Position numbers and translations under genes: made by a program. Source: Chloroflexota bacterium (GTDB lineage: Bacteria; Chloroflexota; Anaerolineae; B4-G1; SLSP01). From it: DNA of 64,000 bases. Positions 26,237-33,776 of the stretch are shown one piece after another; the stretch's first letter is position 1; each line of letters starts with the position of its first letter. Below the pieces are notes generated by a model. That model worked only from the letters and a program-made list of their open reading frames with translations. It was not told the origin of the DNA and ran no database searches. The stretch is from positions 62,001 to 126,000 of the forward strand of contig JAIOAX010000003.1 of NCBI GenBank assembly GCA_019873645.1. The letters run 5' to 3'.

Positions 26237-26290
26237 GTAGGCTGTTTCAGAAGCGATTCTTTCAGGCATTATGAAGGGGGAGAGAAAATT

Positions 26291-27571
26291 ATGAACAGAG
26301 CAAAGAACAAGAAACTCGGTATCCTGGTAGGAGGGGGGCCGGCGCCGGGGATTAACGGCGTGATCCATTCCGCCGTCATCGAGGCTTCCGTCAATGGGAT
26401 GGAAGTCATCGGTCTGTATGAGGGATTTAAGTATCTCATGCAAGGCCACATCGTCGGCAGACCGTTGACGATTACCGACGTAAGCCGCATTCACCGCGAC
26501 GGCGGTTCGATCCTGCGCACCTCGCGTGCCAACCCGACAAAGTCGGACCGGGACCTGGAAACGTGCAGCCGTACGCTCATTGACGCCGGCATCAACTGCC
26601 TGCTCGCCATCGGCGGCGATGACACCGCCTACTCGGCCTATCGGGTGGCACGTTACGCGGATGAGCACATGGGAGTGCGCATCCAGACCGTCCACGCGCC
26701 CAAGACGATTGACAACGACCTGCCGTTGCCCGAAGGCATCGTCACATTCGGGTTTGAAACGGCGCGGGAGTTGGGAACGCGCCTGGTGATGAACTTGATG
26801 GAAGACGCGCTCACCAGCCAGCGCTGGTACCTCGTCGTGGCAATGGGGCGCAAGGCCGGGCACCTGGCCCTGGGCATCGGCAAAAGCTCCGGCGCGACGA
26901 TCACGCTGATCCCCGAAGAATGGGGCGACCGCGAGATCCGCTTGCAAGAAGTCATTGACATCCTCGCCACGGCGATCATCAAGCGGCAAGCCGAAGATAA
27001 GCCCCACGGCGTCGCCGTGGTGGCCGAAGGTGTGGTGGAGCAAATGTATCCCGGTGATCTGGAAGGTCTGGAAAACGTTGAGCGCGATGCGCACGGCCAC
27101 ATCCGCCTGTCGGAAATCAATTTCTCGGATATCCTCAAGGATGAACTGCGCAAGCAACTCAAGGAGATCGGCGTCAGTACCAGCATCATCAATATTGATA
27201 TGGGCTACGAGCTGCGTTGCGCCGATCCTATCGCCTATGACATTGACTACACCCGTAGCCTGGGGGAAGCCGCCGTGGACTTCTTGCTCAACGAAGGAAG
27301 TCACGCCACCATCACCATCCAGCAAGGGCAGATGATTCCCCTGCCCTTTGACAAAATGATGGATCCTACGACCGGGCGCACCGAGGTCCGCAAGGTGAAC
27401 ACGAATTCTTTCGTTTACCGCTCGGCATGCAAATTTATGATCCGCCTCACGCCCGAGGATGCCCAAGACGAAATTCTCCTCGGCAAGATGGCCGCGCAGA
27501 CGAATCTGTCGCTGGATCAGTTCAAGGCAAAGTACGGCTATCTGATCGGCATTGCGCCGCGGCCGTTTTAA
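26291..27571 (+). CDS. pfp: 6-phosphofructokinase, pyrophosphate-dependent type
   Basis: The enzyme phosphorylates fructose 6-phosphate to the 1,6-bisphosphate. ATG 26291 is preceded by AAGGGGG at good spacing. The 426-residue product shows GILVGGGPAPGINGVI, IGGDDTAYSA, PKTIDNDLPLP, GFETARELG and VAMGRKAGHLALGIG. The residue after GGD is aspartate and the one before TIDND is lysine. In this family Asp/Lys at those sites blocks ATP and goes with pyrophosphate use, whereas Gly/Gly goes with ATP. I therefore expect a reversible PPi-dependent enzyme, but cofactor needs assay. It has its own promoter and a strong terminator. Confidence 0.88.
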   Translation: MNRAKNKKLGILVGGGPAPGINGVIHSAVIEASVNGMEVIGLYEGFKYLMQGHIVGRPLTITDVSRIHRDGGSILRTSRANPTKSDRDLETCSRTLIDAGINCLLAIGGDDTAYSAYRVARYADEHMGVRIQTVHAPKTIDNDLPLPEGIVTFGFETARELGTRLVMNLMEDALTSQRWYLVVAMGRKAGHLALGIGKSSGATITLIPEEWGDREIRLQEVIDILATAIIKRQAEDKPHGVAVVAEGVVEQMYPGDLEGLENVERDAHGHIRLSEINFSDILKDELRKQLKEIGVSTSIINIDMGYELRCADPIAYDIDYTRSLGEAAVDFLLNEGSHATITIQQGQMIPLPFDKMMDPTTGRTEVRKVNTNSFVYRSACKFMIRLTPEDAQDEILLGKMAAQTNLSLDQFKAKYGYLIGIAPRPF

Positions 27572-27590
27572 GGGTAGACAGTAGACGGAA

Positions 27591-27625
27591 GACGGTAGAC
27601 AGGGAGACTTGTCTACCGTCTTTTT
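27591..27625 (+). terminator. Intrinsic terminator after pfp
   Basis: Perfect 11-bp stem gacggtagaca/tgtctaccgtc with an 8-base loop, followed by TTTTT. The stem itself is made of the gtagac repeat family. Confidence 0.85.
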
Positions 27626-27660
27626 GTGAGGCGTTTTTTTCAACTTTGGGAGCGAGGAGG

Positions 27661-27797
27661 TAAATAGAGGGGGATTCTGTGCGGCTTCGCCGCGCAAAAT
27701 CCCCCTTTGAGAAATCCCCCCGCTCTCCCCGTGTGCGGGGAGAGCGGGGGGAGGGGGTGAGAGGGGAAAACGCAAAAAACTGCCCCCGTCCTGAAAG
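27661..27797. repeat. Two-hairpin dispersed element N, copy 1
   Basis: Two hairpins: 27669-27705 (17-bp stem with one mismatch and one G-T pair, loop ttc) and 27716-27751 (16-bp perfect stem, loop tgtg). The tail is gggggtgagaggggaaaac, then cccccgtcctgaaa. Copy 2 is at 41352-41484 in the same orientation. The 450-bp stretch 27572-28022 has no gene: it holds a terminator, this element, a partial element F and repeat A. Confidence 0.85.
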
Positions 27798-27890
27798 GTA
27801 CCCGTGGGAGTGCAGCCGTTTGCCGGATAGAGAAAGTTAGCGTAAAATCGCAGTAGATATCATAAGTGATGCATCTCACAAGGCCTGAGG

Positions 27891-27975
27891 CATGTCAACG
27901 GGTTAAATGGATGAACGAATTAGCTTTCAACTATCGCATAAATCTACTCAATTGGCTTAATCCGCTGACCATGCA
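27891..27975. repeat. Dispersed element F, partial diverged copy 3
   Basis: Runs catgtcaacgggttaaatgg to tccgctgacc, parallel to the 3' two thirds of copy 1 at 18827-18951, with many substitutions. Confidence 0.75.
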
Positions 27976-27979
27976 TAGC

Positions 27980-28010
27980 ACGTTCCAACGTACTAACGTT
28001 CAAACGATTT
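27980..28010. repeat. Short tandem repeat A
   Basis: Three aacgt-core units directly upstream of the sugar transferase gene. Confidence 0.75.
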
Positions 28011-28022
28011 AGAGAGACAGCG

Positions 28023-29435
28023 ATGAAAGTAGAACAAGCCAACCGTGTTTTTATGTTGTACCTGGTGATTACCGACATTTTGATGGCGGCAGCGGCTTTT
28101 GCTTTGGCCTACCTGCTGCGCGTCCTAATCCCCTTCCCCGACCCGGCCAAAGGTATGCGGCCTTTCGGGGAATATGTACCGATGTTGTTCATCCATGTCC
28201 TCTCTATCGTGACGGTTTTTCTTTTCGGGAGACTCTACAGCCTGCAACGGATTTCACGGGTGGATGAGTTCTACGCCATCATCGGAGCGGCGGTTGTGGG
28301 CACGTTGATGGGCGTTGCCGTAGCCTCATTGACGCTGCGCAATTTCACAGTGGGGCAAGACTATTCGCGCGTGATGGTCGGCTATGCCTGGTTACTTTCG
28401 ACCGTCCTGCTGATCGTGGGACGGCTGTTCAATAGCTGGCTGCGCCAATATCTGGTGCGTCACGGCTGGGGCCGGCGGCGGGTGCTCATCGTGGGCACAG
28501 GGGACATCGCACGCATGATCCTGCAGAAGATTCTGTGGACGCCGCACCTGGGCTACGACGTGGCCGGCGTGGTGAGCTTCCAGGAAACAGACCAGACGGC
28601 GTTGCTCCAGGTCCCTATCGTAGGCTCGGCCGCCAACCTCGCCCAGATCATTGACACCTACGCCGCCGATGAAGTCATCCTCGCCCTACCCGAAGAAACC
28701 TCCCACCACGACATCCTGTGGTTGATCTCCGAATGTGAACGCGGACGGGTGACCATCCGCGTGTACCCGGACCTCTTCCAAATCATGGCCGGGCCGGTGA
28801 GCATCGGCGAGATGGGTGGCATCCCCATCCTCACCGTGCGCGACATCGCGCTCACCGGCTGGCGGCGCAGCGCCAAACGGCTGATGGACATTGTGGGCGC
28901 GACGGTAGGGTTGATTTTCCTTTCGCCGTTGATGCTCTTCGTCGCTATCCTCATCAAGCTGGAATCTCCCGGTCCGGTCTTCTTTGTGCAGGAGCGCATG
29001 GGGCTGGATGCCAAGCCCTTTCCCATCCTGAAATTTCGTTCCATGCGCGCCGACGCCGAAAAATTCGGGACGTGGACTGCCGAAAACGACCCGCGCCGCA
29101 CTAAAATTGGCGCGCTGTTGCGCAAGTTGAACATTGACGAGCTGCCGCAATTCATCAACATCCTGTTAGGGCACATGAGCCTTGTGGGGCCGCGTCCTGA
29201 ACAACCTTACTACGTGGAGCAGTTCCGCCGCAGCATCCCGCGCTATATGGATCGTCACCGTGAAAAGGCCGGGCTGACCGGCTGGGCGCAGGTCAACGGC
29301 TATCGCCAGGACACCTCCATCATTGAGCGCACCAAGTACGACCTGTGGTACATCGAGAACTGGTCATTGCTCCTGGATATCAAGATCATCATCCGCACTA
29401 TCCTGCAGATCTTTCATTCACCGAACGCCTACTAA
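28023..29435 (+). CDS. Polyprenyl-phosphate sugar-1-phosphate transferase (WcaJ/WbaP type)
   Basis: The enzyme starts exopolysaccharide repeat synthesis by moving a sugar-1-phosphate from a nucleotide sugar to undecaprenyl phosphate. The 470-residue product has four N-terminal helices (to about 125), a CoA-binding-like Rossmann domain (VLIVGTGDIARMIL near 155), a further membrane helix (about 290-315), and the catalytic domain with PVFFVQERMG, FPILKFRSMRADAE, LRKLNIDELPQFINILLG, MSLVGPRPE and KAGLTGWAQVNGYR. All core motifs are intact. A methyltransferase and a sortase follow, suggesting a small envelope-assembly group. Confidence 0.9.
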   Translation: MKVEQANRVFMLYLVITDILMAAAAFALAYLLRVLIPFPDPAKGMRPFGEYVPMLFIHVLSIVTVFLFGRLYSLQRISRVDEFYAIIGAAVVGTLMGVAVASLTLRNFTVGQDYSRVMVGYAWLLSTVLLIVGRLFNSWLRQYLVRHGWGRRRVLIVGTGDIARMILQKILWTPHLGYDVAGVVSFQETDQTALLQVPIVGSAANLAQIIDTYAADEVILALPEETSHHDILWLISECERGRVTIRVYPDLFQIMAGPVSIGEMGGIPILTVRDIALTGWRRSAKRLMDIVGATVGLIFLSPLMLFVAILIKLESPGPVFFVQERMGLDAKPFPILKFRSMRADAEKFGTWTAENDPRRTKIGALLRKLNIDELPQFINILLGHMSLVGPRPEQPYYVEQFRRSIPRYMDRHREKAGLTGWAQVNGYRQDTSIIERTKYDLWYIENWSLLLDIKIIIRTILQIFHSPNAY

Positions 29436-29465
29436 AATGCATCGGTGCAGCCATATCAAGAAAAG

Positions 29466-29506
29466 TTTGTCAACGGATTGGACGGATTTTAACGGATTTT
29501 TAACTC
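29466..29506. repeat. Fragment of element F-type repeat
   Basis: gtcaacggattggacgg and following ggattttaacgg units; related to the inner part of element F. Confidence 0.6.
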
Positions 29507-29551
29507 GTATTTCACAGAATCGGGGATATGAACAACACCTTACATTACCCT

Positions 29552-29590
29552 AAACGTTCCAACTTTCCAACGTGTCAACGTTCCAACAAT
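29552..29590. repeat. Short tandem repeat A before the methyltransferase
   Basis: Four acgttcc/caacttt-type units end six bases before ATG 29596. A GTG at 29572 inside the repeat could add eight residues in frame but is probably not the start. Confidence 0.75.
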
Positions 29591-29595
29591 TTTCC

Positions 29596-30408
29596 ATGGA
29601 GCCTAGCTTGAACAAACCATCTTCCGGCAGTGTTCCATCCATACTTTATAGTGAACAGTACTTCTTGCACGTCTGCGAAGGATACCAGGAATTCCTTTCC
29701 AGCGAAGGCGAATACCTCTCACAACGGCTGCGCGAGGCGCTGGCCGTAGCGGGCATCGCGCCGGGGATGGCGGTGCTGGACGTGGGGTGTGGACGCGGCG
29801 AGATTCTACGTCAGACCACACGCATGGGGGCGCGGGCTTTCGGGATTGACTATGCGAAGGCGGCGGTACACCTATCCCAAAAAATTGCCCACCAGGAGGG
29901 TCATCAGCGGCATCCCATCGGCGTCTATCAGGCTTCGGCGCTGTATCTCCCCTTCGCAGCGAATACCTTCGACCGCGTGCTGATGTTCGACATCGTCGAG
30001 CACCTCTATCCGGCGGAACTGGCGCTGGCCTTGAACGAGGCCCGGCGCGTCCTCAAACCCGGCGGACGGATCATCGTCCATACGGCACCCAACGCCTGGT
30101 ATGACCGCTTCGCCTATCCGGTGGTGCGCCTGGTGCGTATCCTGATGGGACAGGGACAACGTTACCCCAAAAATCCGCGTGAGATCATCCCCGAAAATGT
30201 GCATGTGCATGTCAACGAACAATCTATGTTCAGCCTGGCGCGCAATCTATGCCACAGCGGCTTCCGGGACGTCAAAGCGTGGCTGAGCACTCCGCCGCAA
30301 CACCGGCAAGAAAACTTCATCTTCCGCCTGGCGCGCTGGATTTTGTTTAATGTCCCGCCGTGGAGCTGGTTCTTTGAACGCGAAGTCTTCGCCGTGGGGG
30401 AAAAGTGA
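29596..30408 (+). CDS. Class I SAM-dependent methyltransferase
   Basis: The 270-residue product has the AdoMet-binding loop VLDVGCGRGEIL near 58-70, GIDYAKAAV, and RVLMFDIVEHLYPAE with the following LNEARRVLKPGGRIIVHTAPN. These are motifs I to III of Rossmann-fold methyltransferases of the ubiquinone/UbiE or sugar-methyl type. The C-terminal helix (WILFNVPPWSWFFERE) is hydrophobic and may touch the membrane. It lies between a sugar transferase and a sortase, so methylation of a surface glycan or glycolipid is plausible, but nothing in the sequence fixes the acceptor. I choose ATG 29596, just after the repeat. Confidence 0.82.
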   Translation: MEPSLNKPSSGSVPSILYSEQYFLHVCEGYQEFLSSEGEYLSQRLREALAVAGIAPGMAVLDVGCGRGEILRQTTRMGARAFGIDYAKAAVHLSQKIAHQEGHQRHPIGVYQASALYLPFAANTFDRVLMFDIVEHLYPAELALALNEARRVLKPGGRIIVHTAPNAWYDRFAYPVVRLVRILMGQGQRYPKNPREIIPENVHVHVNEQSMFSLARNLCHSGFRDVKAWLSTPPQHRQENFIFRLARWILFNVPPWSWFFEREVFAVGEK

Positions 30409-31334
30409 AAGACCATCGCTACGTAGATGAGTTAACGCTAGAAGAACTGGAAGAGGTTCTGCGCGTGCGCCGGCGCGCTGAGCGGCTTAAGCGCATGCAG
30501 GGCAAAGCGGCGACGCTGGATCCATTGCGCAAGCAAACCCCGCCGCCGGTGCAAGAGCTGCCGCTCACCCCACCGCCTGCAGAAGCGGCCTCCGGCGCCC
30601 GCTACAGCGCGTTGATCGAACCCGGCAAGTCCAGGCGCGCACGCCGGCCCATCAAGTGGCGCTGGGTATGGGATCAGATTTTGCTGATCATCGAAATTCT
30701 GGCCCTGCTGGGATTGGTGTTTGTGGTGGCGCGGATGTTCACCACAGTACGGGGAATCAACGAGGAAAGCCGCGTCATCCAGTCGCCCCCCACCCCCACC
30801 CTCGCGCCGTTGATTGACGTAGTGGTGCTGCCCGGCGGACACACGCCGCCGGATGCCCAACGGCGCTCTGAGCCGGCGCCCATCCCCGCGCATTTGCAGG
30901 GATTGGTAGCCGCCATCACTCCGCTGCCTGCTCCCACCGCCGGTCCCGAACATCCCCAGCGCATTGTGATCCCGGCCATCAATGTGGATGCACCGGTGGT
31001 GCAGGGCGACGATTGGGAATCGTTGAAGAAAGGTGCCGGCCACCACATCGGCAGCGCCAACCCCGGCGAACGCGGCAACGTGGTCATTTCAGCACACAAC
31101 GACATTTACGGCGAGATTTTCCGCGATCTGTATAAACTCAACGTCGGCGACGAGATCGCCGTGCATACCCAAACGCAGGTCTATCGCTACGTCGTCGAGC
31201 AGACGCGCATCATCGAGCCGACGGAAGTCAGCGTGATGGCGCCGACGAGTACGCCGGTGTTGACATTGATTACCTGTTATCCCTACGGCATTGATACGCA
31301 TCGTGTCGTGGTCATCGCCGGGTTGAAACCTTAA
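30405..31334 (+). CDS. Sortase
   Basis: Sortases cut a sorting signal and join proteins to the wall or to each other. The 309-residue product has a charged cytoplasmic N-terminus of about 90 residues with a helix (ELTLEELEEVLRVRRRAERLKR), one membrane segment (about 93-115), a Pro-rich spacer, and the catalytic domain. That domain carries the histidine in VVISAHND, the cysteine in LTLITCYPYGIDTHR and the following arginine in HRVVV. Its GTG start overlaps the methyltransferase stop as GTGA, so the genes are coupled. No LPxTG-type substrate was found in the window. In the absence of a classical Gram-positive wall the acceptor is unclear. Confidence 0.88.
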   Translation: MKDHRYVDELTLEELEEVLRVRRRAERLKRMQGKAATLDPLRKQTPPPVQELPLTPPPAEAASGARYSALIEPGKSRRARRPIKWRWVWDQILLIIEILALLGLVFVVARMFTTVRGINEESRVIQSPPTPTLAPLIDVVVLPGGHTPPDAQRRSEPAPIPAHLQGLVAAITPLPAPTAGPEHPQRIVIPAINVDAPVVQGDDWESLKKGAGHHIGSANPGERGNVVISAHNDIYGEIFRDLYKLNVGDEIAVHTQTQVYRYVVEQTRIIEPTEVSVMAPTSTPVLTLITCYPYGIDTHRVVVIAGLKP

Positions 31335-31356
31335 AACGTTGGAACGTTGGAAGGTT
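31333..31356. repeat. Short tandem repeat A
   Basis: Two to three ggaacgtt units just after the sortase stop. Confidence 0.65.
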
Positions 31357-31479
31357 AGTCGGAAGGCAAGTACGTTTGGGTGAAATTTCACCGCAGAGCA
31401 CAAGAAGAGCGCAGAGATTCTTTAATTTTCTTCTCTGTGAACTCTGTGTCCTCTGTGGCTATGTGCAGAGGAGTTTTTT

Positions 31480-33588
31480 ATGACGAATGAGCCGCTGGAA
31501 AGGTATTTTTTTAACCCTCAAGGTATCGCCGTCATCGGTGCAAGCAGCGATCCCACCAAGTTGAGTTACGGGGTCGTGCGTAACCTCATCACCCACGGCT
31601 ATCGTGGGCTGATCTATCCCGTCAACCCTAAAGGCGGCGAAATCCAGGGATTGCCGGTCTATCGGAGCATCGCCGAGGTGCCCGATCCCGTCGAACTGGC
31701 AGTCATTATGGTGCGCGCCGAAGCCGTCGCCGAAGCGTTGCGCGCCTGCGGCGAACGGGGCCTCAAAGCCGTCATCGTCATCAGCGGCGGATTCCGTGAG
31801 GTTGGGCCGGAAGGGGCAGCGCTGGAAGCCGCGCTCAAGGACATCGCTGCCCAGTACGGTATACGTCTCATCGGGCCGAACTGTGTGGGGGTGATGGACG
31901 CGCATCTGCCGCTCGATACCACGTTCATCACGATGATGCCCGAACCCGGCCACATCGCTTTCGTTTCACATTCCGGCGCGATCTGCGGCGGCTCGATTGA
32001 TTGGGCGCGCAGCGTCGGCGTGGGCTACAGCCGCATCGCCAGCCTGGGCAATCAGGTGGATGTGGACATCGCCGACGGCATCCGCATGATGAAGGATGAC
32101 CCCAACACACACGTCATCAGCGTCTACGCCGAAGGCTTGCCCGACGGGCGGCGTTTCGTTGAGGCGGCGGCCAGCGTCTATCGCACCAAACCGATTGTGA
32201 TGCTCAAGGCCGGCCTGACGGCCGCCGGTGTACAGGCCGTAGCCTCGCACACCGGCGCGCTGGCCGGCAACAACGACGCCTACCGTGCCGCCTGCCATCG
32301 AGCCGGAGTCGTGATGGTGCACTCGCTCCAGGAGCAAAACGATGTGGCGATGGCGCTGGCAACGCAGCCCCTTCCACACGGCAACCGCGTGGCGCTTCTC
32401 ACCAACGCCGGTGGTCCGGCGGCGCTCGCCGCCGACGCCCTTGATCGGCAGGGATTGGTCATGGCCCCTATCAGCGCCGCCACGCAGGAACGCCTGAAGG
32501 CCGTCACCCCGCCGGGGACCCAATTGGGCAATCCCATTGATATGCTCGGCGGGCCGCGTCCGGAAATGTACAGCGCGGCGGGTAAAATCCTGCTCGAAGA
32601 CCCCAACGTGGATATGCTGATGATGCTCTTCGTCCCCCAAGCCATCACGCCGGTCAACGAAGTGGTGCAGTCCATGGTGGCCACGCGCGTCGGCGCCACG
32701 AAGCCGCTCGTCGCCTGTCTCGTCGGCGGCGAGAGCCTGAACGAAGCCATTTACACGCTCAACCGGGGCGGCGTGCCCTATTACCGTGACCCTAACCGCG
32801 CCGCCAGGGCACTCGGCGGGCTATGGGAATACCGGTGGCTCCGCGAGCGTCCCGATCTCACCCCCACCCCGATCACGGACGTAGATCGCGCGACGGTGCA
32901 GGCCCTGCTGGACGCAGCATGGGCGCAAGGCGGAGCAGGTTTTCTGGACGCCGATACCGCCGCGCGCGTTGTCGGCGCCTATAAAGTCCCCGTTCCGTTT
33001 TCCGGCCTCGCAGCGACGGCCGATGAAGCCGTGGCGCTCGCCAAAAAGGCAGGATACCCGGTCGTGCTCAAACGCATTGCGGCGGATGTGATTCACAAAG
33101 CGGATGTGGGTGGACTGGCGCTTGACCTGCGCGACGCAAACGCAGTACGCGCGGCCTTTGGGCGCGTCACCGACGGCGGACGCACGTGCGCGATGGTACA
33201 GCGGATGATTCCCGCCGGCCACGAAGTCATCCTGGGCGCCAAACGCGATGCGCAGTTCGGTCCGCAGTTGATGTTCGGGATGGGCGGCCTGTACGTCGAA
33301 ATCCTGCGCGATGTGGCTTTCCGTCTCGCCCCCATCAGCGCTGAAGACGCACGCGGGATGGTTGCCGAGACCGCTGCCGGGCGTATTCTGGAAGGAGTAC
33401 GCGGCGCGCCCCCCGCCGATATCTCCGCCGTGGTGGACATCGTGCAGCGCGTCGGACAACTGGTGAGCGACTTCCCCCGCATCGCCGAAATGGACATCAA
33501 CCCGCTGATCGTCGGCCAGACCGGAAGCGGCGCCTGGGCCGTGGATGTGCGGATACGGATTGATGGGGGATTGGGGATTGGGGACTAG
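31480..33588 (+). CDS. Acetate--CoA ligase (ADP-forming), fused alpha and beta parts
   Basis: The enzyme interconverts acetyl-CoA (or another acyl-CoA), ADP and phosphate with the free acid, CoA and ATP, giving ATP during fermentation of sugars or amino acids. The 702-residue product has a CoA-binding domain (GIAVIGASSDPTKLSYGV), succinyl-CoA-ligase-like domains with the phosphohistidine region ASHTGALAGNNDAY, and a C-terminal ATP-grasp domain (GYPVVLKRIAADVIHKADVGGLAL, VQRMIPAGHEVILGAKRD). Alpha and beta parts are in one chain. The last residues (GGLGIGD) come from repeat DNA at 33565-33602. Exact acid specificity cannot be read from sequence. Confidence 0.9.
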   Translation: MTNEPLERYFFNPQGIAVIGASSDPTKLSYGVVRNLITHGYRGLIYPVNPKGGEIQGLPVYRSIAEVPDPVELAVIMVRAEAVAEALRACGERGLKAVIVISGGFREVGPEGAALEAALKDIAAQYGIRLIGPNCVGVMDAHLPLDTTFITMMPEPGHIAFVSHSGAICGGSIDWARSVGVGYSRIASLGNQVDVDIADGIRMMKDDPNTHVISVYAEGLPDGRRFVEAAASVYRTKPIVMLKAGLTAAGVQAVASHTGALAGNNDAYRAACHRAGVVMVHSLQEQNDVAMALATQPLPHGNRVALLTNAGGPAALAADALDRQGLVMAPISAATQERLKAVTPPGTQLGNPIDMLGGPRPEMYSAAGKILLEDPNVDMLMMLFVPQAITPVNEVVQSMVATRVGATKPLVACLVGGESLNEAIYTLNRGGVPYYRDPNRAARALGGLWEYRWLRERPDLTPTPITDVDRATVQALLDAAWAQGGAGFLDADTAARVVGAYKVPVPFSGLAATADEAVALAKKAGYPVVLKRIAADVIHKADVGGLALDLRDANAVRAAFGRVTDGGRTCAMVQRMIPAGHEVILGAKRDAQFGPQLMFGMGGLYVEILRDVAFRLAPISAEDARGMVAETAAGRILEGVRGAPPADISAVVDIVQRVGQLVSDFPRIAEMDINPLIVGQTGSGAWAVDVRIRIDGGLGIGD

Positions 33589-33602
33589 GGACTGGGGATT
33601 GG
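33565..33602. repeat. Short tandem repeat (ggggattg units)
   Basis: Five units, running over the stop codon of the acetate-CoA ligase gene; the same family as in the VTC gene at 11553-11631. Confidence 0.8.
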
Positions 33603-33627
33603 TAACAACTGAAAACTGAAAACAGTA

Positions 33628-33760
33628 GTTATGCGGTTATTTTCTTTGGACAGGATTCACAGGATTGGCAGGATGAAAAAACTCTCATAAAGCCTTTTTT
33701 AATCCTGAAAATCCTGTTCATCCCTGTCAGAAAATGACAAAGTGCGTAACTCCTATGAAA
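33628..33760. repeat. Dispersed MITE-like element G, copy 2
   Basis: Parallel to copy 1 at 17202-17336 over its whole length, with ends GTTATGC and GCGTAAC. It fills the gap upstream of the permease gene. Confidence 0.8.
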
Positions 33761-33776
33761 ACTTGTAAGGAGCCCC

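Noticed and set aside
26156..27775. 539-codon open frame on the strand opposite pfp
   Set aside because: Antisense shadow of a well-conserved enzyme; its product has no known domain and includes translated terminator and repeat DNA.
30405..31334. Sortase as the processor of the YLPIVLRE protein ending at 4215
   Set aside because: That C-terminus has no following hydrophobic helix and basic tail as sortase substrates need, so the link is not supported.
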